Assembly (NCBI RefSeq): GCF_014649855.1
Contig: NZ_BMTV01000008.1
Span: 1 to 64,000 of the forward strand
Length of the DNA stretch: 64,000 nucleotides
Reading direction: 5' to 3'
Source of the DNA: Streptomyces roseolus
GTDB lineage: Bacteria; Actinomycetota; Actinomycetes; Streptomycetales; Streptomycetaceae
The notes under the pieces are model-generated. The model was not told the DNA's origin, ran no database searches, and saw nothing but the letters and a program-made list of their open reading frames with translations. The position numbers and the translations under genes were made by a program. The first letter of the stretch is position 1. Every line of letters begins with the position of its first letter. Shown here piece after piece: positions 1-8,362 of this stretch.

Positions 1-2
1 TC

Positions 3-50
3 CGCTACGAAGCGACCGTGCTGGTCGCAGCCATCAACGAGTGGCTGTGA
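3..50 (+). CDS. C-terminal end of an unidentified protein (5' truncated by window edge)
   Basis: An open frame entering from the left edge ends at TGA 48-50 and encodes RYEATVLVAAINEWL. Only the last 15 residues are visible, too few to name a family. Nothing in the frame argues against coding, and the following NUDIX gene starts within 40 bases in the same direction. It is listed so that the truncated gene is not lost. Confidence 0.5.
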   Translation, partial: RYEATVLVAAINEWL

Positions 51-85
51 CCAGCACTTTCACAACAGACCCTAGCCTGCTGCGC

Positions 86-580
86 ATGAAGCAGGAGCTG
101 CGGGTGGCGGCCTACGCCGTAGTCGTCCGGGACCACGAGATACTGCTCGCCCGCTGGGTGGCCAAGGACGGCACCAAGCGGTGGACCCTGCCCGGTGGCG
201 GCATGGAGCACGGGGAGGAGCCCGTCGGGGCCGTCGTCCGCGAGGTCGAGGAGGAGACCGGGTACGCGGTCGAGCCGACCGCCCTCCTCGGCATCGACTC
301 GATCATGCGCCAGTGGATCGCCCGCATCGGCGCGCCCGGCTCCTTCCAGGGGCTCGGGATCCTCTACGAGGCCCGGATCACCGGCGGCGAACTCCGCAGC
401 GAGACCGGCGGTTCCACCGATCTCGCGGCCTGGCACCCGCTGGACTCCGTGCCGGACCTGCCCCGGGTCGAACTCGTGGACGTCGGGCTCGACCTGTGGC
501 GGGAGCGCCCCCCGGTGGGCCGTTCCCGGCTCGCGGGCCCGGTGGGCCGCTCCCGGACCGTGGGCCCGGCGAACGGCTGA
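86..580 (+). CDS. NUDIX hydrolase
   Basis: The protein carries a full NUDIX box (G-x5-E-x7-REVEEETGY), the Mg2+-binding helix that hydrolyses nucleoside diphosphates linked to another moiety. The substrate cannot be read from sequence. The N-terminal strand (ELRVAAYAVVVRDHEILLARW) and the WTLPGGGME entry to the box are typical. I chose ATG 86 (164 aa), directly before the first domain strand; in-frame GTG codons at 41 and 47 would add up to 15 residues and overlap the upstream stop. The C-terminal ~25 residues after the domain are Pro/Arg/Gly-rich with a duplicated GPVGRSR-type motif and look unstructured. Confidence 0.88.
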   Translation: MKQELRVAAYAVVVRDHEILLARWVAKDGTKRWTLPGGGMEHGEEPVGAVVREVEEETGYAVEPTALLGIDSIMRQWIARIGAPGSFQGLGILYEARITGGELRSETGGSTDLAAWHPLDSVPDLPRVELVDVGLDLWRERPPVGRSRLAGPVGRSRTVGPANG

Positions 581-703
581 AAAGGGCTCAACCGTCCCGG
601 GACCGCTCAACCTTCCCGCACCCCCCGCGGTCCTCCCCGCCGACCGCACCGGACCTCCGGATCTCCGGATCTCCGGATCACCACGGAAACAGGGGAACTT
701 CGC

Positions 704-1858
704 ATGGCCACCGCCCGCACCGCCCGCACCGTCGTCGCCGCGGCCCTCGCCGCCGGCCTCACCGTCACCGCGCTCGCCGCCCCCGCCCTCGCCGCCGACC
801 CCGTCGCCGCGAAGAAGGACCACACGGCCACCCAGGCGGCCCTCCAGGCCGCCGTCGACGCCGGCGTGCCCGGCGCCGTCGCCCAGGCCCGCGCCGACGG
901 CCGCTCCTGGACCGGCACCGCCGGCGAGCGGGGCGGCGACGACCGTTTCCGCGTCGGCTCCATCACCAAGACCTTCACCGCCACCGTCCTCCTCCAGCTC
1001 CAGGCCGAGGGACGCCTCGACCTCGACGACCCGGTGGAGAAGTGGCTCCCCGGCGTCGTCCGCGGCAACGGTCACGACGGCCGGAAGGTCACCGTCCGTC
1101 AGCTCCTCAACCACACCAGCGGCATCTACAACGTCACCGCCGACCCCGGCTTCCAGGAGAAGGTCTTCGGCCCCGCCTTCCTGCAGCACCGCTACGACCG
1201 CTGGACGCCGCGTCAGCTCGTCGCCGTCGCCATGGAGCACGCCCCCGACTTCGCCCCCGGCACCTCCTGGAACTACTCGAACACCAACTACGTCCTCGCC
1301 GGCATGGTCATCGAGAAGGTCACCGGCCGCCCGTACGGCAAGGCCGTCGAGAACCGGATCATCAAGCCCCTCAAGCTCCGCGCCACCACGGTCCCCGGCT
1401 CCGACCCGACCATGCCGGACCCCAGCTCCCCCGCGTACTCCACCCTCGGCGGCGAACCGGGCGCCCCCGTGCACGACGTCAGCGAGCTCAGCCCCACCAT
1501 CGCCCACGCCGCCGGCGAGATGATCTCCGACTCCCGCGACCTCCAGACCTTCTACCGCGCCCTGCTCCAGGGCCGGCTGCTGCCGAAGGACGGCCTGCGG
1601 GAGATGACCACGGCCGTCGACCTCTCCGAGCAGCTCCCCGGCGCGGGCTACGGCCTCGGGCTCATGAAGCAGAAGCTGAGCTGCGGCAAGGAGGTCTGGG
1701 GCCACGGCGGCGGCATCCACGGCTCGCTCTCGGAGGCGTACGCCACCCGCGACGGCCGGCACTCGCTCGCCGCCAACATCAACGCCGACTGGACCGGCGA
1801 CACCCAGGCGATCCTGGAGGGCGAGTTCTGCGGCACCCTCCCGAAGCCGGTGAAGTAG
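704..1858 (+). CDS. Exported serine hydrolase, class C beta-lactamase / D-Ala-D-Ala carboxypeptidase family
   Basis: This 384-aa protein begins with a Sec-type signal peptide (Arg-containing start, Ala/Leu-rich core, cleavage near ALAAD). The penicillin-recognising fold is marked by S86-x-x-K89 (SITK), Y191-S-N193 and H334-G-G. Family members are DD-peptidases, esterases or beta-lactamases of class C type; the sequence does not decide between these. ATG 704 follows an AGGGGAA ribosome site. The preceding ~120 bases hold only a CTCCGGAT triplication (about 655-678). It is convergent with the next gene, with four bases between the stops. Confidence 0.9.
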   Translation: MATARTARTVVAAALAAGLTVTALAAPALAADPVAAKKDHTATQAALQAAVDAGVPGAVAQARADGRSWTGTAGERGGDDRFRVGSITKTFTATVLLQLQAEGRLDLDDPVEKWLPGVVRGNGHDGRKVTVRQLLNHTSGIYNVTADPGFQEKVFGPAFLQHRYDRWTPRQLVAVAMEHAPDFAPGTSWNYSNTNYVLAGMVIEKVTGRPYGKAVENRIIKPLKLRATTVPGSDPTMPDPSSPAYSTLGGEPGAPVHDVSELSPTIAHAAGEMISDSRDLQTFYRALLQGRLLPKDGLREMTTAVDLSEQLPGAGYGLGLMKQKLSCGKEVWGHGGGIHGSLSEAYATRDGRHSLAANINADWTGDTQAILEGEFCGTLPKPVK

Positions 1859-1862
1859 GCCC

Positions 1863-2870
1863 TCACCGGGGCAGGACGACGACGTACGCGGCGGGCTGCC
1901 GCTCCGACGCGGCCATCAGGGCCGTACGGACCACGGCGGCCTGCTGGTCCATCGCCTCGCGCAGCTTGCGCGGGGTCAGGTGGACCACCGTGATGCCGAG
2001 CCGCTCCAGGTGCTCCCGCTTGCGGGTGTACTCGGACCACAGCGCGTCCTCGTCCTGCCGCGGCGCCCGGGTGTCCAGCTCCACCGCCACCGCCTGGTCC
2101 GGCCAGTAGGCGTCCACCCCGCCGAGGTGCGGGCCGCCCGGCAGCCGCAGGTCCACGTTCCACACCGGGTCCGGCAGCGCGAAGTCCCGCACCATCTCGT
2201 ACAGCCGCTCCTCCGACAGCGCCCGCCCCTCCACGAGGAGCGAGTCCACCGCGTCCACCACGTGCGGCCGGGTCAGCAGCCGCAGGCGGCTCAACTCGCG
2301 GACGAGCACAGGCGGTTCGCAGTGGCCGCCGCGCACCGCCTCGGTGAGCAGCCGGCGGACGCCCTCCGCGTCGTGCAGTCCCGAGACCGCGTCGGCGACC
2401 GCCCGGGCGACCGGTGCCACCGGCAGCCCGTCCAGCTCCACCGGCTCGGGTGCCTCGGGCGCCCGCACGATCCGCACGAAGCCGGTCGACCGCAGGCGCC
2501 GGGTGCGGCCCACCAGGACGTCGATCCGCTCCGGGGCGGCCGGCGGGGGAGCGGAGGAGAAGCCGTGCAGGGCGAGCGCGGCGAGCCCGGTGAGCATCGC
2601 GCCCGGGCCGTGCGGGGACGCCTCGCCGTCCTTGCGGGCGTAGAGCAGCGCGGCCCGCAGCCGGTCGTCGCCGGTCGGCGCGCCGGGGTGGAGCAGGAAG
2701 ACGCCGGGCAGCAGCTGCTGCCAGTCGCCGCCGGCCGCGACCCGTCCGGCGACCTCGGCCGCGGGCACGCCCATGGCCCGCAACTGGCCGGTGGACGCGA
2801 GTCGTCGGACGAGGCCCGCGGGGGAGGCGAGGGGGCGGGGGCGGGGGGTGATGGGGGTGTCGTGGTTCAT
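1863..2870 (-). CDS. Conserved protein with C-terminal DUF559/Vsr-like endonuclease-type domain
   Basis: The 335-aa protein has two parts. The N-terminal half (ARVAAGGDWQQLLPGVFLL, then TGLAALALHG) resembles the AbiEi-type winged-helix region common in actinobacterial proteins of this size. The C-terminal part (GGVDAYWPDQAVAVELD, then WSEYTRKREHLERLG and TVVHLTPRKL) has the D-x-A-[YW]-x(n)-E-x-D spacing of the DUF559/Vsr PD-(D/E)XK-like fold. No biochemical role is assigned. I prefer ATG 2870, which has GGAAG about 9 nt upstream, over GTG 2888. No toxin partner lies beside it, so an AbiEi label would be over-reading. Confidence 0.65.
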   Translation of the reverse strand: MNHDTPITPRPRPLASPAGLVRRLASTGQLRAMGVPAAEVAGRVAAGGDWQQLLPGVFLLHPGAPTGDDRLRAALLYARKDGEASPHGPGAMLTGLAALALHGFSSAPPPAAPERIDVLVGRTRRLRSTGFVRIVRAPEAPEPVELDGLPVAPVARAVADAVSGLHDAEGVRRLLTEAVRGGHCEPPVLVRELSRLRLLTRPHVVDAVDSLLVEGRALSEERLYEMVRDFALPDPVWNVDLRLPGGPHLGGVDAYWPDQAVAVELDTRAPRQDEDALWSEYTRKREHLERLGITVVHLTPRKLREAMDQQAAVVRTALMAASERQPAAYVVVLPR

Positions 2871-3041
2871 GCCGGGGGTCTTCCGCACCCCCGCCCGGCC
2901 CTAACGGCCTGTTACAAGGCAGTGGCCGAACCCGGACAAGCCCGCACTAAAGTACGCGCGTTCGACTGCCGAGAGGGGCCCGCGCGAGAAGGACCCGCGC
3001 GGGAGGGCCCGTGGCCGTACGGACCCTCCCCCGGCGCCGGC

Positions 3042-5588
3042 TCAGTCCTCCAGCGCGTCGCACTCCTGCGCCCGCAGCGCGCGGCCCAGGTCGTCGCGGG
3101 ACTCCAGGACGAGGCGGCGCAGTGCCGGGGCCGCGTCCGCGTGCCCGGCCAGCCAGGCGTCGGTCGCCGCCAGCGTCTCCGGACGGTCCTGGTACGCCGG
3201 GAAGAGCCCGCGCACCACGTCCATGCCGATCTGGATCGACCGCTCGGCCCAGATCCGCTCGATCACCGCGAAGTACTTCTCCGCGTACGGGGCGGTCAGC
3301 TCGCGCTGCGAGGACTGCGCGAAACCGGCGATGACCGCGCCGACCAGCGCGTTCGACAGGGTGTCCGACTCGACGATCTGCGCCCACGCCTGCGCCTTCA
3401 CGGCCGCCGACGGCCGGGCGGCGAGCAGCCGCACCTGGTGCCGCTTGCCGCTGGCGGTGTCGTCCCTGGCCAGCTCCTCGTCGATGCGCGCCTCGTCGGC
3501 CCGCCCGTGCTCGGCGAGCGGGGAGAGCAGCGCCCAGCGCAGCTCCTGGTCGACGTCGAGGCCGTCGATCCTGGCGGTGCCGGCGAGCAGCCCCTCCAGG
3601 AGCTGGAGGTCGGCGTCGGAGGAGGCGGTCGCGGCGAGGAAGCGGGCCCAGGTCAGCTGGTGCTCGCTGCCCGGCTCGGCGAGCCGCAGCTCGCGCAGCC
3701 CGCCCTCGGCGAGCTGCCGCCCGCCCTCCGCGCGCCACGCGGGGGAGGCGTAGTGGGTGACGGCGGTCCGGGCCCAGGTGTGCACCATCTGGAGGACGCC
3801 GATGTCGGTCTCTCGGCCGGCGAAGGCGAGCACGGCGGCGACGAAGTCGCGGGCCGGCATGAGCCCGTCGCGGGTCAGGTTCCACAGCGCCGACCAGCAC
3901 AGGGCGCGGGCCAGCGGGTCGGTGATGTCGCCGAGGTGGTCGCGGAGGGTGTCGAGGGAGCGCTCGTCGAAGCGGACCTTGCAGTAGGTGAGGTCGTCGT
4001 CGTTGACGAGGATCAGGTCCGGCCGTTCGCTGCCGGCGAGGCCGGCGACGACCGTGCGGGGCCCGGTGACGTCGGTCTCCACGCGCGCGTACCGCACGAG
4101 CGCGCCGTCGGTGAGCCGGTAGAGGCCGACCGCGATCCGGTGCGGGCGCGGCTCGCCGCCCTCCTGGAGGACGGCGAGCTCGGTGACGCGGCCCTCGGCG
4201 TCGTAGGTGACCTCGGGGGCGAGGACGTTGACGCCGGAGGTCTGGAGCCAGGACTTCGACCAGGCCTTCATGTCGCGGCCCGAGGTCTCCTCCAGGACGG
4301 ACAGCAGGTCGTGCAGGCGGGTGTTGCCGTAGGCGTGGCGCTTGAAGTAGCGGCGGGCGCCCTCCAGGAAGGCGTCCCGGCCGGCGTAGGCGACGAGCTG
4401 CTTGAGGACGGAGGCGCCCTTGGCGTAGGTGATGCCGTCGAAGTTGAGCTTGGCGTCCTCCAGGTCACGGATGTCGGCCGTGATCGGGTGGGTGGAGGGC
4501 AGCTGGTCGGCGCGGTAGGCCCACGCCTTGCGGTTGTTGGCGAAGGTGACCCAGCTGTCGGTGAAGCGGGTGGCCTCGGCGAGCGAGAAGGAGCCCATGA
4601 AGTCGGCGAAGGACTCCTTCAGCCACAGGTCGTCCCACCAGACCATGGTGACGAGGTCGCCGAACCACATGTGGGCCATCTCGTGCAGGATCGTGTTGGC
4701 GCGCCGCTCGTACGCCGCGCGCGTGACCTTGCCCCGGTAGATGTACTCCTCGGTGAAGGTGACCATGCCGGGGTTCTCCATGGCGCCGAGGTTGTACTCG
4801 GGCACGAAGGCCTGGTCGTACTTGCCGAAGGGGTACGGGTAGTCGAAGTTGTCGTGGAAGAAGTCGAAGCCCTGCTTGGTGACCAGGAAGACGTCGTCCG
4901 CGTCGAAGTGCTTCGCGAGCCCCTTGCGGCACATCGCGCCGAGCGGGATCTCGACGTCGCCGCGCCGGTAGGTGTCGGTGACGTAGTGGTACGGGCCCGC
5001 CACCACGCAGGTGATGTACGTGGAGATCGGCGCGGTCTCCGCGAAGCGCCACACCCCGTCGGCGCCCCGCTCGCCGGCGCCGTTGCTCCAGACCGTCCAC
5101 GCGTCGGGCGCGGTCACCTCGAAGCGGTACGGCGCCTTCAGGTCGGGCTGCTCGAAGTTGGCGTAGACCCGGCGGGCGTCGGCCGGCTCGTACTGGGTGT
5201 ACAGGTACACCTCGCCGTCCTCGGGGTCGACGAAGCGGTGCATGCCCTCGCCGGTGCGGCTGTAGGCGCACTGCGCGTCGACGACCAGGACGTTCTCGTC
5301 GGCGAGGCCGTCCAGGGCGATCCGGGACCCGTCGAAGACGACCGCCGGGTCGAGCTCCCGCCCGTTGAGGGTGACGGAGGTGACCGACGGGGCGAGCAGG
5401 TCGGCGAAGGTGGTGTCGCCCTCGCCGGTGCGGCGGAAGCGGATCGTCGTCACCGAGCGGAAGGTGCGTACCGCCTCCGTGGACTCGCCGACCGCCGAAC
5501 GCAGGTCGAGGGCGACCTCGTAGCCGTCGACGGACAGCAGCGCCGCCCGCTCGTGGGCCTCGTCGCGGGACAGGTTCTCACCGGGCAC
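3042..5588 (-). CDS. pepN: Aminopeptidase N (M1 family zinc metallopeptidase)
   Basis: This is a full-length M1 aminopeptidase (848 aa) that removes N-terminal residues from peptides in the cytoplasm. The exopeptidase motif GAMEN is at residues 268-272. The zinc site is H302-E-M-A-H306 with the third ligand E325 in LKESFADF, the standard HExxH-x18-E spacing. The long C-terminal helical domain is present. GTG 5588 is chosen because GAAGGAG lies just upstream and the protein then begins PGENLSRDEA as in other actinobacterial PepN. An upstream extension to 5639 is open but lacks a ribosome site. Confidence 0.93.
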   Translation of the reverse strand: MPGENLSRDEAHERAALLSVDGYEVALDLRSAVGESTEAVRTFRSVTTIRFRRTGEGDTTFADLLAPSVTSVTLNGRELDPAVVFDGSRIALDGLADENVLVVDAQCAYSRTGEGMHRFVDPEDGEVYLYTQYEPADARRVYANFEQPDLKAPYRFEVTAPDAWTVWSNGAGERGADGVWRFAETAPISTYITCVVAGPYHYVTDTYRRGDVEIPLGAMCRKGLAKHFDADDVFLVTKQGFDFFHDNFDYPYPFGKYDQAFVPEYNLGAMENPGMVTFTEEYIYRGKVTRAAYERRANTILHEMAHMWFGDLVTMVWWDDLWLKESFADFMGSFSLAEATRFTDSWVTFANNRKAWAYRADQLPSTHPITADIRDLEDAKLNFDGITYAKGASVLKQLVAYAGRDAFLEGARRYFKRHAYGNTRLHDLLSVLEETSGRDMKAWSKSWLQTSGVNVLAPEVTYDAEGRVTELAVLQEGGEPRPHRIAVGLYRLTDGALVRYARVETDVTGPRTVVAGLAGSERPDLILVNDDDLTYCKVRFDERSLDTLRDHLGDITDPLARALCWSALWNLTRDGLMPARDFVAAVLAFAGRETDIGVLQMVHTWARTAVTHYASPAWRAEGGRQLAEGGLRELRLAEPGSEHQLTWARFLAATASSDADLQLLEGLLAGTARIDGLDVDQELRWALLSPLAEHGRADEARIDEELARDDTASGKRHQVRLLAARPSAAVKAQAWAQIVESDTLSNALVGAVIAGFAQSSQRELTAPYAEKYFAVIERIWAERSIQIGMDVVRGLFPAYQDRPETLAATDAWLAGHADAAPALRRLVLESRDDLGRALRAQECDALED

Positions 5589-5731
5589 GGTCACTCCTTC
5601 GTGGCGTGTTCGAAACAGCACCGATCCTCCCACGCGCACCTTTCACCGGGCGCACGGGAATGCCGACACGGTCCGCGGGTGTTGCGCCGAGTCGGCGCAC
5701 ATCCCCCTTTTCGACCGCCCCGAGGAGTGAC

Positions 5732-6379
5732 ATGTCCGAGAGCAGGACCGAGAGCAGGACCACCGCGGAGTTCTTCTTCGACCCGCTGTGCCCCTGGGCG
5801 TGGATGACCTCCCGGTGGATGCTGGAGGTGGAGAAGGTCCGCCCGGTGGACGTGCGCTGGAAGGTGATGAGCCTCGCGGTCCTGAACGAGGACCGCCTGG
5901 ACGAGGTCCCCGCCGAGTACCGGGAGATGCTGGAGACCAAGGCCTGGGGCCCGGTCCGCGTCGTCGTCGCGGCCCAGCAGCTGCACGGCGACGAGGTCGT
6001 CGGCAAGCTCTACACCGCGCTCGGCACCCGCTTCCACAACAACGGCGAGGGCCCCACCCGCGAGGCCGTCGCCGCCGCCCTGAAGGACGTCGGCCTCCCC
6101 GAGGACCTGGTGGAGTACGCCGACAAGGACACGTACGACGCCGAGCTGCGCGCCTCCCACGCGGAGGGCATCGGGAAGGTCGGCCAGGACGTCGGCACCC
6201 CGGTGATCGCGGTGCCCGGCCCGGAGGGCGACGAGGTCGCCTTCTTCGGCCCGGTCGTCACCCCGACCCCGCGCGGCGAGGCGGCGGCCCGGCTGTGGGA
6301 CGGCACCCTGCTCGTCGCCTCGACCCCGGGCTTCTACGAGATCAAGCGCACGCGGACGGCGGCGCCCAGCTTCGAGTAG
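5732..6379 (+). CDS. Mycothiol-dependent nitroreductase Rv2466c-like protein (DsbA/thioredoxin fold)
   Basis: The 215-aa protein matches the Rv2466c family along its length: FFFDPLCPWAW near the N terminus, then KAWGPVRVVVA, DVGTPVIAV and the end FYEIKRTRT. Family members use mycothiol and a CPWC motif in a DsbA-type fold. Here the motif reads C-P-W-A-W, so the second (resolving) cysteine is missing and only the nucleophilic Cys remains. ATG 5732 follows GAGGAG at 5722-5727 and gives the family's usual length; the open frame upstream to 5606 has no such site. It is divergent from pepN and convergent with the superoxide dismutase gene. Confidence 0.85.
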   Translation: MSESRTESRTTAEFFFDPLCPWAWMTSRWMLEVEKVRPVDVRWKVMSLAVLNEDRLDEVPAEYREMLETKAWGPVRVVVAAQQLHGDEVVGKLYTALGTRFHNNGEGPTREAVAAALKDVGLPEDLVEYADKDTYDAELRASHAEGIGKVGQDVGTPVIAVPGPEGDEVAFFGPVVTPTPRGEAAARLWDGTLLVASTPGFYEIKRTRTAAPSFE

Positions 6380-6394
6380 TCGCCCCGGACAGGG

Positions 6395-6431
6395 AAGGGC
6401 CCCCGCGATTCACGTCATCGCGGGGGCCCTT
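6395..6431. terminator. Bidirectional terminator between nitroreductase-like gene and sodF
   Basis: A perfect 15-bp inverted repeat (6395-6409 with 6417-6431) with a 7-nt loop lies between two convergent genes and is followed by CTTTC on the + strand. Confidence 0.85.
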
Positions 6432-6493
6432 CTTTCATCCGCCTGCCCGGTGAAGGTTGAGAAGACGATCACGAGCAGGAGTCACCGGACGGC

Positions 6494-7141
6494 TCAGATG
6501 CCGATGAGCGGCGTGCGCCCCTTCGCGTCGGTGTAGCGCTTCTGCACGTCCTGCCAGTTGACGACCTGCCACATGGCGTCGATGAAGTCGACCTTCTGGT
6601 TCTTGTACTGGAGGTAGAAGGCGTGTTCCCAGGCGTCGAAGACCAGGATCGGGACCGAGCCCTGGCCGACGTTGCCCTGGTGGTCGTAGACCTGCTCGAC
6701 GATGAGGCGGCCGCTGATCGGCTCGTACGCGAGGACGCCCCAGCCGGAGCCCTGGGTGGTCGCCGAGGCCTTGGTCAGCTGGGCCTTGAACGCGGCGAAG
6801 GAGCCGAAGGACTCGGTGATCGCGTCGGCGAGCTCGCCCACGCCGTCGGCCGCGAGCGGCTCGCCGCCGCCCTCGCCGCCCTTCGGGCTCGCCATGTTGT
6901 TCCAGTAGATGGAGTGGAGGATGTGGCCGGAGAGGTGGAAGGCGAGGTTCTTCTCCAGGCCGTTGATCGCTCCCCACTGGTCCTTGTCGCGGGCCTCCGC
7001 CAGCTGCTCCAGCGTGTCGTTCGCGCCCTTGACGTAGGCGGCGTGGTGCTTGTCGTGGTGCAGCTCGATGATCTGCGGATTGATCACCGGCTCCAGCGCC
7101 GCGTAGTCGTACGGCAGCTCCGGAAGTGTGTAGATCGCCAT
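6494..7141 (-). CDS. sodF: Superoxide dismutase, Fe/Mn family (Streptomyces FeZn-SOD type)
   Basis: This 215-aa cytoplasmic enzyme converts superoxide to H2O2 and O2. Family marks are [38 protein letters not shown] and the signature [11 protein letters not shown], which supply the His/His/Asp/His metal ligands. Streptomyces make this iron enzyme when nickel is scarce and use the nickel SOD otherwise; the switch is the repressor Nur. A consensus Nur operator is present 30-46 bases upstream of the ATG (separate entry). ATG 7141 gives the standard MAIYTLPEL start. Confidence 0.93.
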   Translation of the reverse strand: MAIYTLPELPYDYAALEPVINPQIIELHHDKHHAAYVKGANDTLEQLAEARDKDQWGAINGLEKNLAFHLSGHILHSIYWNNMASPKGGEGGGEPLAADGVGELADAITESFGSFAAFKAQLTKASATTQGSGWGVLAYEPISGRLIVEQVYDHQGNVGQGSVPILVFDAWEHAFYLQYKNQKVDFIDAMWQVVNWQDVQKRYTDAKGRTPLIGI

Positions 7142-7170
7142 GTGTGCCAAGCCCTTCGACCGACTTCTTA

Positions 7171-7187
7171 TTGCAACCTCTATGCAA
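7171..7187 (-). promoter_or_regulatory. Nur (nickel uptake regulator) box in the sodF promoter
   Basis: TTGCAA-N5-ATGCAA at 7171-7187 matches the published Nur consensus tTGCaa-N5-ttGCAA at 11 of 12 arm positions. On the minus strand a possible promoter lies just upstream: TCAACA (-35), 17 nt, TAGCCT (-10, about 7191-7197). The box would thus overlap the transcription start, suiting repression by Ni-bound Nur. Confidence 0.8.
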
Positions 7188-7388
7188 GTGCAGGCTAACA
7201 GCACTTGCGGGAGATGTTGATCAGTCTGTGGTCCTAGGCCGGGTCTTCCGGATCACGCCGTGAGCCCGGCCCGGTCCGGAAGGCGCGGTCCGGGCCCGTC
7301 CGTCGCGCCGCGGGCCGCTTCCGCGCGCTCCGCCGAACGGCGGGAACCACCCTGTTCCCGCCGCCTTCAAGATCAATAACGTGCGGGC

Positions 7389-8288
7389 ATGAAGCTTCCC
7401 CTGAGACTCGCCGCCGCCGGTGCCCTCGTCGCCCTGCTCGCCGGTGCCGCGCAGGCCGCGACCCCCTGGCGCCAGGTCGGCACCGACGCCCGGAGCGGCG
7501 TCAGCGGCCTCGCCGCCGAGGCCGACGGTGCCGGCACCGCCCTCGTCGTCCACGACAACAAGCGCTCCGGGCAGCCGCGCCTCTCCCGGCTCGCGTACGG
7601 CGCGGACCCCGTCACCGTCACCCCGCTGGCCTGGGAGGGGGCCGAACCCGTCGACCTGGAGGCCGTCGAGGCGATTCCCGGGATGCCGGGGGAGTACCTC
7701 GCCGTCGCCTCGCGCGGGATCGTCTACCGGCTGAAGGTCGCCGGCACCACGGCCACGGTCGTCGAGTACACCCCGCTGCCGGCGATCGGCGAGGGCGACG
7801 ACTTCGAGAGCTTCGCGCTCGTCGCCCGCGACGGCCGGTTCGCCGCCCTGTGGGCCGACCGCGGCGCCGGTGCGGACCGGCCCGCCACGCTCTACGCCGC
7901 CCCGCTCACCTTCGCCGCCTGGGGCGAGCCGAGGTTCGGCGCCGTCACCCGGCGTTCCTTCACCGCCCCGTACCCCGCGGCCCCGGGGACGCGGCACATC
8001 TCCGACATCTCCGTCACCGACTCCGGCCGGATCCTGGTGGGTTCGGCGTCCGACGCCGGTGACGACGGCCCCTTCGACTCCGCCGTCACCGACGCCGGGC
8101 AGGTCGCCCTCACCGCCGCCGGCCGGGTACGGATCTCCCTCACCGCCCGCCCGGTCCCGCTCGGCACCTTCCCCGGCCACAAGATCGAGGCCGTCGAATG
8201 CCTCCCGGGCACCGGCGACGCGCTGCTCGGCACGGACGACGAGAACCGGGGCGGATACGTCCGCACGGCGCCCTACTGCGGCGGCTGA
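7389..8288 (+). CDS. Secreted protein of unknown function
   Basis: The 299-aa product starts MKLPLRLAAAGALVALLAG and has a clear signal peptide cut near AQA-A. The mature part is rich in short beta segments with Gly/Asp turns (VHDNKRSGQPRLSRL, VASRGIVYRLKV, ISVTDSGRILVGSASD), suggesting a beta-propeller-like fold. Two Cys (in VECLPG and at APYCGG) could form a disulfide. I recognise no enzyme motif or named family. ATG 7389 is the only start consistent with the signal peptide. A strong terminator follows. Confidence 0.75.
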   Translation: MKLPLRLAAAGALVALLAGAAQAATPWRQVGTDARSGVSGLAAEADGAGTALVVHDNKRSGQPRLSRLAYGADPVTVTPLAWEGAEPVDLEAVEAIPGMPGEYLAVASRGIVYRLKVAGTTATVVEYTPLPAIGEGDDFESFALVARDGRFAALWADRGAGADRPATLYAAPLTFAAWGEPRFGAVTRRSFTAPYPAAPGTRHISDISVTDSGRILVGSASDAGDDGPFDSAVTDAGQVALTAAGRVRISLTARPVPLGTFPGHKIEAVECLPGTGDALLGTDDENRGGYVRTAPYCGG

Positions 8289-8300
8289 CCCGGCCCGGTA

Positions 8301-8346
8301 CGCGCGAACGCCCCGCCGGGACCGTGCCCGGCGGGGCGTTCGCGCG
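8301..8346. terminator. Bidirectional terminator
   Basis: A perfect 20-bp stem (8301-8320 with 8327-8346) with a 6-nt loop separates the secreted-protein gene from the convergent permease gene. Confidence 0.88.
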
Positions 8347-8362
8347 AGGAGCGGCGGAGGGC

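Noticed and set aside
1863-2870. Type IV (AbiEi) antitoxin
   Set aside because: No AbiEii-type toxin gene is adjacent, and the C-terminal part looks like a DUF559/Vsr-like domain.
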